Shown piece by piece: positions 51,101-60,849 of a stretch of 64,000 nt of DNA. Origin of the DNA: Rallus limicola (lineage: Eukaryota > Chordata > Aves > Gruiformes > Rallidae); NCBI GenBank assembly GCA_022605955.1, contig JAKCOZ010000014.1:15692001-15756000 (forward strand), read 5' to 3'. Positions within the stretch are counted from its first letter, which is position 1. Each line of letters opens with the position of its first letter. The notes beneath the pieces were generated by a model. The model made no database searches. It saw only the letters and a list, made by a program, of their open reading frames with translations, and had not been told where the DNA came from. The translations under genes were made by a program, and so were the position numbers.

Positions 51101-54100
51101 GCAGGGCCATCCAGCTGGCACGGCAGTAATGAACACCCATCAATTCAAGCTAGCCCCAAGTTAAGAGAATCTTGCACTATAACAGAAAAACAAGGGGAAG
51201 CTAATGGAAAGACAGCTCAGAATCTTCCATCTCATTTCTGCATTAAGTATTTTTGAATTACTGTGCTAGCAAAGGAATTGAGAACTGCCAATGTGTTGGA
51301 ATCTAAACCTGATAAGCATAAGTAAGGCTTACTCTTCCAATGTCTCACATAACCCCGTCACATAAAAGCACTTAAACATTGTACTTCAATGAAACTAGTC
51401 ATATACTTAAGTGTTTTGCTAAACTGAGGTTATAGCACTCCGTGCTTTACCAAAACAAACCCCAAATATCTAAATATGATCATTAACCCATAAGCAGCAC
51501 TCAAAAGAGGTCAATAATTAAAGGAATTATTGAATGTTTTCTGCATATTCCTCAGCATCAGCAATAGTTTACCCAAAACCTAAGAGGGAGGATAGGGTTT
51601 CTCCCATGGTCAAAACTACCAAGTTTTCAGAGCAAATTCCATTTTTGGTTACTAAATTTCAAGTTCACAGGTAATAACCTGAAATACAAAGCAAAAGAAA
51701 CAGTCAAGGGTGACACAACAAAACAGCAATTTGTGTGTCAAAATGTCAGAGACACATAGCAGGTTTATGTCTGGCTAATTTCTGCCCAAGATAGTTAAGT
51801 TATAATAAACTTGCCTTTTCCCATTTCATTAATTTAATGGCCTGCCACACCAGAATACAGGGTGCTGTTTACATGATTAATTATAAGAAGATTTAGTGCT
51901 TCTTTATTAACATTTACCAGCAACACTGCCATTACAAAAACCTTGCTATTTAAGTAGAGAAAACTATTTTTCTTCCCAGCATTCACTATATCCCAATCCC
52001 ATCTTATTTTCTATTTACTCCCAGGAGAATTTCTCTTGAATGTAGGTTGTTTAACAAATCACTGTGGGAAAAAAAACAAAGACTTTGGAGAAAAATGCAA
52101 TAATCCTATTTCAAACTAGTGTGTGAAAGAACAAGAAAACATGTTTCTAAAACTCCAGTGAATTGGAAAGTAAACTTGAAGAAATACAGAAGCAGCAACT
52201 GCCTTCAACTCATGAAAGTTTTAAAATTATTATATATTGGAACTGTGCATGCCCAAACCAGATTTGGTAACATTTTTTCTGTTTGGTAACACAGTATTAC
52301 ATGCCTAATAGAGGTAAGAATTTTAAAATGCTTAAGGTAGTACTGCTAAAATGAGTATGTCACTTAATCATTGTGATTTTAGTTTTATGAACAGGTTCGA
52401 GTTCTCCTATATGGTTTCAGACAACCCAGCAGTCTCTGTAGCATTTCGACAACTGTAATCACTTAAAATACAAGAAAATTACACATTCAAGCTTGCTCCT
52501 AGTTTAAAGCAGAAATCTTGCTGAGGGAAAATTGGGGTGGAGAAAGTTTTAATGTGAGGAATAAAGTATATTTTTAAAGAACAAAATTAATGTTCCTTCT
52601 ATTCAAATAATATGTTAGAATTAAAAAGTGAGATTTTATTCACTATAAAATGAAGTAAAAACTATAAAGTGAAGCACATTTAATTGAAAATGACAGAATG
52701 CATTACTGATTAGCATGAAAGAGTAACTCAATTTTCCTAATTAAATTCGGGAACTTTAAGAAATTAGAAAAACATGTTTATCATGTGAAAGCAACACACT
52801 CTGCATGAAACTGGAAACAAGATGCAGCAAATAATTAAGACTTAAATATTAGACTTAAACCTCTGACAGAAGCAGTTGACTGGAGTTAATATTCAGTGTT
52901 AATTCAAGGAAAGCCAATTTTTAAAACAAGAAAGATAAAGCAACACAGAAGCCTGTGAGTTATTCCAACTCCAAGAAGCACTCTCCCTATTTCTGTGTTT
53001 TAATTCCTCCTGGTGTCAGTATGTCATGATCTGGGTGATGTAATGCCTGCATCTCAGGCCATCCTCACTCTCAGCAGATCAGATCGGATCAGATCAGATC
53101 TAAAAGCTTAATATTCCCTTCATTTGCCAGTTCAACTATGGGCCAACAAGGTAGGGAAGAAAAAGAAAAAAAAAACCAAACCACAAACACTACTGCAGGA
53201 AGGTGGAAGCCAGCAACCTTTTAAGTCAGAGCTGCCACCGACAAACAGTAACATATCATCATGACCTCAGCCACTCTGGATTTAACTGGGCAGGGATGTC
53301 TCAGGAACAAGGCTTGAACATGGTTTCATGAGAACTTTTAAGAGCATAACCAGTTTTAGGAGTCCTTGTAGTCATTCATTCCTGTCCCCAAAGTGCAGCA
53401 TGTTCTTTAGTGCTTCAGTTTTCTGAGAATAACGAATACAGTCAGAATCATCCAAGCATAAACAAACTACATTATCACACAGGCTGTGTATCCAGGGGCA
53501 GAGCTGCTGCATCTACACTAGAAGTCAGTGACAGTGGAAGTAGAAGTCACAGTAAATGAGCTTTTCCTAGAACAAAAATTAGGTTCTGGCAGTTGCAGAC
53601 AAATAGCAAGAGAAGAAAAATATTCCATGTTTGACTTCATAATCGTTGCATGGAAAGACCAAAAACACTGTAATCCTCAGGGAAAGACCTTGATGAGCAT
53701 ACCAAGAAGGCAAGAACCACAAGTGAGAATTAGGAATATGGTATGGAAACAAAAAACCTGAAGCCTTGAACAAAAGTCTGTTTAACATTGCCATGTGGTG
53801 ACAAAAAATACATATGCAATTGCTGTCAATGGGTTAAAAAGGAAATCAAATTTTCCCCCCAGATAACATTATAACCCTGCCTATAAAGTTCTGTTTAGAT
53901 GAGTTTTGAGCCAAGATGTTCCATGCAATTAGATGTTGTGAAACTCTTGGATGCTTCAGTAACATTAAAATAGAATGTTTTGAAGAACTCACAATATTTC
54001 TAGGAAGTGTAATGTACATCAGCTCCATTCCAACCAAAAGCCCGTGATAGGTTATTGCAGAATATTGCCACACTAGGTCAGAGGCAAAAACAATGCATTC

Positions 54101-57100
54101 CTGCATCTTGAACTCTAAGTTCAGAACAGTCAACATCACAATTATTGAAAAAATTCAGAAGCAAATTTTATTACTGCCTCTATACTAACAGTGCTCTACA
54201 GGACTATCACTTACCAAAATTACCCAGAGAATGTAAATAATGAATGTGAATCCATAACTCATGAGCAGTTTCTGGCTTTTTAGTGCTACTGAAGTTTATT
54301 TTTTTACTGAAACTCATTTGAGCAACCTGAGCATCCATGCAGTAGAGTGGACTGACAATTTTGCTCCCTCCTCAGCCACAGGTACACCTTGCTGTATACC
54401 TTTTTTTAATATGTTTTTGTCATTTCTTTGATGCCCTTTCTAGCTACACCCATAACTGTCCATTCCAGGGCACATGCCTTTCCACTATGAACTTCCACAA
54501 GAATGAAGTTTATCTGTGTATTGCTGTCTAAGGCTGCAACCTGGGACACTCATACTGCTCACAAAGTCGCCGTGTTAGCATCCAATACAAGAAACCATTA
54601 AGCATGTGTGTAATAAAGAAGAAACCACACATGTGGTCATACAGCTGTTACTTACTCCTATTACTGTTCACTGCTACACGGGTTCCAAATCTACATATAT
54701 TTTCCTTCAAAATGTCACAAAATCTTCTCCACAGCCAGGTTAATGTCAGGCCACACACACACAAAAAAAAAAAAAAATCAGGAAAGGTTATTTCCTTTCA
54801 TCTCTTCTAAGGACCCCTTATTTTATATTTTGATTTCAAAGCTAAAATCAAACACAGTTGAGAGAAAATCGTATTATCAACTCTGGATCAGGCATGGAAG
54901 ACAATACAGAGATAAAGATGCAGAGAAGAAAAAAGGGAGGGAGCTGCACAGTTCCACTTGTGATTGAGATCACATGTGTAACACACAGGTTGGGTACCAC
55001 TGAGGACCCAACTGCTTCCCTCCGCCTCTTCCACAGTAAATTCATGTCTGATAGAACTCAGCATTACCACAGATGTTAAGTGGTTTCTTAATGCACATTG
55101 CATTAAGAACTTGTAATGAAAAACATAATTAAAATAAATGAAAAGTTCCTCTTGGTGCCCTTCAGACAGTACATAACTTTCTCCCAGCATTTTATTCATC
55201 CACCTGCTGATGTATTCCTGCTGCCTTTCAGATACTGCATAACCACAACCTTTCTTTCACTGTATTTGTCAGCCTTCTCATACCTACCTAGGCAGAGGCC
55301 CACATCTGCAGACTGACCACAAGTTCTATCAAAGACGACCAGAACAACACACACACGTAACGGGTACCTCTCCTAAACCTGCACCATTGCTCACCCACAC
55401 TCTATCCTGCTTATCTTCTGTTTGTATTCTGCAGTGCAGAGTTTGGGTCACAACTTAAATAGGAAATTGATGTTTTCATTTCTCCACAAAGAGCCATACA
55501 AGAACACAGATGAAAGACTATCAATGGCACAAGACTATTTCCCTTACATGCTCCAAACACGCTATAAAAGAACCTCACTCGTACTCAAGTGTGAATACAC
55601 ACAGAAGATGGGTTGTTTCACTGCAGAGCATTAGAACAGCTTGTCACAGCAACCTACGGTGACTAACAGTTACCTCTGTCAAACTTCAAGAACTGGTATT
55701 CAACATTTTGGGCTACCTAACCCCATTTCTACTTCTTGGAAAACCTAGTAAGTGCACAAGCTTTTTCATAACAGACTGTTTTGTGTGCATGCCTACACTA
55801 CAAATGCTTCGGATATCAAGGAAGTGTGAGCAGTCTTAGAACTAAGTAAGAGGTTAAATAGGTCTAAAAACCCATTGCATCAAGTGTTCCCTGATGGAAA
55901 AGTATGATATAATTAATAAGCCTTTAGTGCCTGTATGATGCTTACTAAATTTAATCAAGAAAAAAAGTTTCTACAATAGTCTGCTAGCACCGACTCAGCC
56001 CGCTTCTTTGCTTTCCTCATTGCAAGAGCCTTCCTTACCTCACTTCAAGATATGAGTGGACATTCTGAACAGGTGCTCTTACACCTTGTGGTACAGAATA
56101 CGTTTTTACACCTGTATCTTCCCCTCCTCTCTGTAGTTTCCTATGATCCTGAGTATTCTACTACGACTCATTCAGGGCACTTTCCTCCTCCATTCCTCAC
56201 CATGTTTTCTTGGTGTCACTTAAAAGCATCCTCTTCTACCCTCTTAACCTTATTCCAGACTGACCTCATTCCCTTACCCAGCTTCACTGACTCACAAATC
56301 TCTCTTCTCCACTGACCTCTCTCCCGCTGTTCAGCTTCTCGGCTGGATCTTTCAGAGCCAATGCAAATGCAGACTCTCACCTTTCCTCCCATACCCTCTT
56401 CTCTCTAGCTGTAAATGCAAATCATGCACAAAAACCTATCCTGAAACAATGTCAAAGTTGCAAGTAAATACTCAGAAGTTATGAAACACAAGAATCAAAA
56501 TTTCCTCAACAAGCAATCTTGACAAACCACTACGTAAGACTGAAAAGATACTTTAGTAATATATCAATTGGAAACTTTGATCAGATTCTCCCATAAAAGT
56601 TCAGAAAAGTCAGAGATCCTCCTGGCACGGACATTGTCCCTTTAGGAGGGGCAGGTCTCTAACTGGACCTGACAGGCCCCCGGCAGGCTCTAGAAACTCT
56701 AGAACATGCCCAAAGTCACACATGCATTTAGTAGCTGCTATTACTAGTTATATTACAAGCCACAAGCAGTCCTGCTGAATCCAGAGTGAGTATAAGAGAA
56801 TTCAATACTGGCAAAAGGCTTATGCTAGGCTGTTTGCCTCACAGGCAGAAGGTGACACCTAAAACTTATGCAGAGGAGGACCAAGGCTGTGAAGAGGTTT
56901 GGAAATCATCAGCAGGTGACGTGTTAACCAAGCAATCCCTTCGACGATGAAGACCAAACCATTCGCTTAGTCAAATCTTCTCATTCAAAGTTAGGACAAT
57001 GTCATGAGTATCTTCCAATTGCCACCTTCTAGAAAGTAACTCAGCTGTTAGTATTTTGCTCTCACCACACTTACACAGTTACCAGATTTCAACAAACTGT

Positions 57101-59981
57101 GTTGCATAACAAGTTGAGTCACACTGTTTTTTTTAAAAGTGGAAAAGCAAACTTCAAATTTATTGTTCATATACTTGTCACTAACAACTTCATCTGCGGT
57201 TTTGACGGTATTTTGTTAACTCTTTCTCTCACTGCTATGGGGTTTTGAATCCAGAAGTATTTAACATATTTAACTTGCTTATAAATTTTCTTTGGCTACT
57301 GAGCTTTGCTCAACTTGAAAAAAAATGAAGATATGCTAATTTTGACTATTGTTAGGAACAGCCCAATAGAAGCAATAAAAGCACTAGCGACTTGGCCCAC
57401 TTAACATTTCATCAAAGCTACTGCACTTTCTGCATTCATGGAAAAGAAGGATGAGATTTTGTTCTTAGACATCTTTAGTAAGTTGGGGGGGCTTATTCTG
57501 AAAGATTTCACAACAAACGGCCTGATTGTTCAGAAGGGGGGAAGGGGGCAGTGACAACATTCTGAATATCAACCCCCTTTAAAAGCTATCCAGCTGAGTA
57601 AACCAGGATGAGGAACTTGTGATAACCCTTTTGAAAATGTAGCCTGCGATTCCTAACCACATGTCCAGATCATCTAGCGTTACAACCCTGTGATCCTGAC
57701 AGGCCGCTGAAGCGGAGGGCGCTTGGCACCGTCTCAGCAGCACTCAGCACTCCGTGTGATCAAACCAGACAGCTAACACAGTTCAGGCTAATGCTCTGAG
57801 TGAACATACAAACAAAACAGGTTGAGGCAGAGTTATTTTAAGAATCCTACTTAGAAAACGCATAAACCATCAACAAGAGGCTTTACAAATGACACAGATT
57901 TTATGAATGCGAACAGGTCAGAGCACAGAGCTAAGAAGGGGACTGTAGTTTCAAAGCAGCAATGTTGCAGAAGGTGAGAGGTGGCAGGAAGATTATTTTT
58001 AAAAGCTATTTTAAGTTTGAGGAAGAGAGGAAAGCGCAGAGTTACTGAGTGGACAAAACTGCATAGCTCTTTGAAAGGGAAGCCATTGAAGTTTATCCCT
58101 GAAAAGAGACTGCTTTGTATATATGGTGATAAAGGTGTAACAGGGAGTTTGGGAAAGATGAATAGTCCAGTTCTGGTCAGATTGAGCTGGCAGAGCAGCA
58201 AAATATTTAAGATGAAATACCAAAGCCAGAAGTTGGAAAAAGGACTAAAAAGAAAGTAACACTGAGAATGTCAGTTTTGAAAGATAACACATCAGACACA
58301 TAACATGACATCATGCAAAGAGCAACATCCCTGTTATAAAGTCGTGAATGCACAGCATTATTTTCATCCAAGTAGCTAAAGAATTTTAAGTGGAATTTCT
58401 AGGAGAGAAGGGAGATGGTGAAGAAAAGGCAATGAATGAGTTGCTGACGGCCAGGCAATCAGCAATGACATATACCACCTGATACTTAAAGGACAGAGAA
58501 ATAAAGAAAAACTAATGTAAACAATGCATAGAAAGCACACATACACATGTGAAAGAGGGGATAAAGCAGTTATGACTAGAGCACAGATAGAGTATTTTTT
58601 TGACCAGAAACATAAGATATGATGGAACAAACTGGGAGGTAAGTGATCAGCAAGCATATTACCTACGTTTTGTGAATAGAGTCAGAGGTAGGATACTGTA
58701 TTATTCTACAGTGGGATAAGGAGAGCAGACCATGTATCTGGGGGCAATGGAAGGGTGCAAGAGCAGGTCTGTACTGGAAGCTGGAGTATATGATGAGAAA
58801 TAAAATATACACTGAAAGACAAGGTATGGAAAAGACTATATGAATGAAAGAAGAGCAGACCACCAATTAGTAAGGTGATTATTATGGAAACACATGAATG
58901 TATACAGGATAGAGTGCAAAACTACATAACTTCAGACAGAAGAGTGACTAATAGCTCTAACGAAGTCATATACTGAGGGCGTGAGTAAGTAGTTACAAAA
59001 AAGTATGAAGGATGTATGTTAAGAACAGGGGCAGGATAATTCATGCCAGAGGAGTTATTTTGGTAGATGTGAATGTCTTTGCACAGCAAAAGGAAAGAAG
59101 AAATAGCTGGAGACGAGGTAGGCATACAGTAGCAGAAAAGGGAAAAGTTAGATCAACAGCATACAGGTTTGTGATTTAAAGACGTGCTCTCATCTCCTAC
59201 TTGTACCACGGTTTACCCAGAAGAGTGACGACACAGCGGCAGAGAGGCTGACAAGCCTTACTGTCTGCTCTCCATCTATGTGCCCATACCGAACGGCGGG
59301 GGTGAGAAGGTGGGACATTTGTATGCACAGGGGAAGGTGGGAAAGCGCAGGCAAAAGCATGTGGCAGCAATACACACCGGCGTGCGCGCTGGGCTCCGGG
59401 CTGCAGAGGCAGGGCAGGCGGCTACGTACGTGTGGTAATGCAAAGAAGACAGCACAACGCGTGCGAATACGCGTAGGCAGGTGTGCAGTTACAGCAGCCG
59501 GGACAGGGACGCCGCGCTGGGGGAAGCAGCAGGGGCACGGCGCTCGCACGGCCCTGTCAGCGGCTTCTCCCGTGAGCCCGTCCGCGGCGGGACGCATCTA
59601 TACCCGCGTGAGGAAGCCACGGCAGGGAAGATGGCAGACAGCGTGCCTGCACGCTGGGAGAGCAACAAGGCGACGCAGGAGCGCACAGGGGCAGGCGGCG
59701 CGGCCGTACCGGAGGCGCTGCGGGGGGAGGGAAGGCGGAAGCCCGCCCCGGCGCGGCACCGGGCACCGGCGGCCCGCCAGCAGCACAGCTGCTTGTATGG
59801 GCTGCGGGGAGCCCCGCCAGGGCGGGAGAAGGTGTGCAAGCAAAGCCTGCAGCGGCAGGGCAGGGCCGAGCTGCCCCTGCGGGCTTTCTCCCGCCGCCGA
59901 GGTCACCTATGGGGGGTAGGGGTGGTGAGGGTCACCCCGGGCCCGCTCCACTCACCCTTCGCTGGAGGTCTCCTCGGCCAT
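36071..59981 (-). CDS. ABHD5: ABHD5 (CGI-58), complete seven-exon coding region, 342 aa
   Basis: This is the co-activator of adipose triglyceride lipase (ATGL/PNPLA2) on lipid droplets, held there by perilipins. Seven coding pieces (26, 86, 373, 155, 112, 187 and 90 nt) join in phase to 1029 nt. In the protein, W12, W16 and W20 form the N-terminal tryptophan anchor. The alpha/beta-hydrolase core has the HGFGGG loop at residues 75-80 and GHNLGG at 144-149. Asn146 replaces the catalytic serine, while the likely acid (D294) and histidine (H320) remain. HxxxxD is at 320-325. R290 and G319 match mouse R299 and G328, reported as needed for ATGL activation, and S230 in RKYS matches the mouse PKA site S239. 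Human ABHD5 has 349 residues; this copy is shorter only near the N-terminus. ABHD4 is the closest alternative, but the Asn at the nucleophile position and near-identity to ABHD5 rule it out. No frameshift or premature stop is seen. Confidence 0.97.
36161..38441 (-). other. ABHD5: ABHD5 intron 6
   Basis: This intron of about 2.3 kb runs from donor GTAAGT to acceptor CCTCTAG. It contains a 13-C run at 37083-37095. Nothing else is recognised. Confidence 0.85.
38442..38628 (-). CDS. ABHD5: ABHD5 coding exon 6
   Basis: The 187-nt exon encodes residues 251-313, including [20 protein letters not shown] (252-271) and [14 protein letters not shown] (285-298), with R290 and the likely triad acid D294. 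The donor is ATA|GTAAGT, phase 0. The acceptor is unusual: AAG preceded by a purine-containing stretch, with the pyrimidine tract (CCCTTTT) about 15 nt back. The reading frame and the match to human ABHD5 fix the boundary all the same. Confidence 0.95.
38629..39184 (-). other. ABHD5: ABHD5 intron 5
   Basis: This 556-nt intron has a consensus donor GTGAGT and the weak acceptor described under exon 6. It is AT-rich with no further features. Confidence 0.85.
39185..39296 (-). CDS. ABHD5: ABHD5 coding exon 5 (PKA-site region)
   Basis: The 112-nt exon lies between acceptor TTAACAG and a consensus donor AG|GTGAGT. It encodes residues 214-251: [19 protein letters not shown] followed by an acidic stretch, then [17 protein letters not shown] at 226-231 contains S230, the position of the mouse S239 protein kinase A target that controls release from perilipin during lipolysis. 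Confidence 0.96.
39297..42635 (-). other. ABHD5: ABHD5 intron 4
   Basis: This intron of about 3.3 kb runs from donor GTGAGT to acceptor TTAACAG. Open frames inside it are short and unrecognised. I see no repeat or alternative exon. Confidence 0.85.
42636..42790 (-). CDS. ABHD5: ABHD5 coding exon 4
   Basis: The 155-nt exon runs from acceptor CCAACAG to donor GTGAGT. It encodes residues 162-214, including [15 protein letters not shown] (165-179) and the lid-region start [15 protein letters not shown] (200-214). Compared with human, the linker between PERPD and RPIP differs most (NAEHE). Phase 2 in and phase 1 out fit exons 3 and 5. Confidence 0.96.
42791..45763 (-). other. ABHD5: ABHD5 intron 3
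   Basis: This intron of about 3.0 kb runs from donor GTATGT to acceptor CCAACAG. It is AT-rich, with A-runs at 44872-44887 and around 45144-45181. I see nothing else in it. Confidence 0.85.
45764..46136 (-). CDS. ABHD5: ABHD5 coding exon 3 (hydrolase core with Asn nucleophile position)
   Basis: At 373 nt this is the largest coding exon. It has a good pyrimidine tract before CAG and ends at donor GTATGT. It encodes residues 38-162: strand NKIWTV, loop HGFGGG (75-80), [20 protein letters not shown] (100-111), [11 protein letters not shown] (121-131) and the nucleophile elbow GHNLGG (144-149), where Asn146 stands in for Ser. Intron 2, between this exon and exon 2, is only 246 nt. Confidence 0.97.
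46383..46468 (-). CDS. ABHD5: ABHD5 coding exon 2 (tryptophan-rich lipid-droplet anchor)
   Basis: The 86-nt exon follows acceptor TTGTAG and ends at donor GTACGT. It encodes residues 9-38, including [14 protein letters not shown] and [11 protein letters not shown]. The WxxxWxxxW spacing (W12, W16, W20) is the motif that in mammalian ABHD5 is needed for lipid-droplet localisation. It enters with one base completing Gly9 and ends with the first base of the Cys38 codon. Confidence 0.95.
50159..50301 (-). mobile_element. CR1 LINE 3' fragment in ABHD5 intron 1, minus strand
   Basis: About 140 nt contain TCACAGATTCACAGACTGG, TTGGGTTGGAAGGGGCC, GGGCAGGGACACCCTCCAC and CATCCAACCTGGCCTTGAAC, all CR1 3'-end sequence in reverse orientation. 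It is in the same transcriptional direction as ABHD5. It stops abruptly near 50300. Confidence 0.88.
53076..53100. repeat. (AGATC)5 pentamer array
   Basis: Five tandem AGATC units, one changed to GGATC, lie in ABHD5 intron 1. Confidence 0.85.
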
Positions 59982-60840
59982 GGCGGCGGCGCGGCGACCG
60001 GGAGTTGGCAGCGGAGGAGCAGCGGCGGCGGCCGGCAGCGCAGCGAGGGACAGAGCGACGGCGGCGGCACCGGCCATCACGGGCTCCTCCCTCCCGCCTG
60101 CCCGCCCGCCGCCTGCGTCATCCCCGCCGCGGCCACCCACACCATAGAGCGGGGCGGTCACCAGCGACCAGAGCGCCGCCGCCTGCGGCCGGGGAGGGCC
60201 CCGCTGCCAACCGCCGGGCGGGGGAGGGGCGTGCCCGCGCGCCCCCGAGCGGCCGTTGGTGCCCGCGCCGGATAGGGACCTTGAGCGGCGAGGGAGCGGG
60301 CCGTTGTGACTTATCGCCGTCTGTCGCGGCGTCGTCCTGAGAGGGGAGGGGATACCGGGCGCTCCCCGGCCGGCGCGGCCTTGCTAGAGCGAGGCTGCGG
60401 GCGTCCTGTTGTAGCCCCCCCTCCCGGCGCCCCCCCCGCCCGATGCCGCAGTAGCAGCCGCCCGCGAAGGAGGGCCGCCGCTTCCCCGGCCTGGCAGAGC
60501 GCAAGCCTTGTGGGAGTTAGCGCTCCGCAGTGGTCAGGAGCGGCTCTGCCCCGTGAACCTTGCGCCCGGGGCACACAGGTCGTGTCCCTATCTGCCGCGG
60601 GACCGCTATTCCCCGCCGCCTCCCCGCCTTTTGACACTCGGCGTAACAGCCGGGCGATGGAACACGGGGCATTACACGGCAGGGGAAGCGAGGCCTCCGC
60701 GCCGCCACACGCCTGACGAGCGAAGCAGGGGAGGTAGAGGAACCCAAAGCCTCGACCCCTCCAGGAGCAGGGCTCACTCGCCAGGTTGCTTGGCCGGGCC
60801 TGCAGGGGCGGCAGCAGCGGCAGCCAGCGCTCGGTGTTCA
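59380..60840. promoter_or_regulatory. CpG island promoter of ABHD5, probably bidirectional
   Basis: About 1.45 kb is strongly GC-rich and dense in CpG, unlike the AT-rich DNA on both sides. It contains several GC-box (GGGCGG-like) motifs, for example near 60154 and 60206, and no obvious TATA box. It covers ABHD5 exon 1 and its 5' UTR on the minus strand. The island reaches about 850 nt upstream of the start codon, further than one short 5' UTR needs. That, and the known head-to-head arrangement of ABHD5 and ANO10 in mammals, suggests divergent transcription. Transcription start sites cannot be placed from sequence. Confidence 0.8.
59956..59981 (-). CDS. ABHD5: ABHD5 coding exon 1 (start codon, first 8 codons plus 2 nt)
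   Basis: The exon encodes MAEETSSE plus two bases of a Gly codon, then a consensus donor GTGAGT. The ATG sits in a near-perfect Kozak context (GCCGCCGCCATGG). I chose this start because the short acidic N-terminus resembles the human protein (MAAEEEE...) and the junction to exon 2 stays in phase (2+1). The frame is also open upstream for 60 codons, with two further ATGs at 60161 and 60077, so the 5' end of the protein is the least certain part of the model. Confidence 0.9.
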
Positions 60841-60849
60841 GGCTGGTAG

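Larger units (their letters stand above)
46469..59955 (-). other. ABHD5: ABHD5 intron 1 (13.5 kb)
   Basis: This large first intron runs from donor GTGAGT to acceptor TTGTAG. It is AT-rich apart from its CpG-island start. It holds one CR1 fragment (about 50159-50301), a short GATC-containing pentamer array at 53076-53100 and small A-runs. The open frames in it are short and match no protein I recognise, and I see no convincing alternative exon. Confidence 0.85.

Noticed and set aside
59278..60849. Long overlapping frames (up to 264 codons) on both strands of the CpG island
   Set aside because: GC-rich DNA has few stop codons, and the translations are Arg/Gly/Ala/Pro-rich without domains. Only the short ABHD5 exon 1 is supported.
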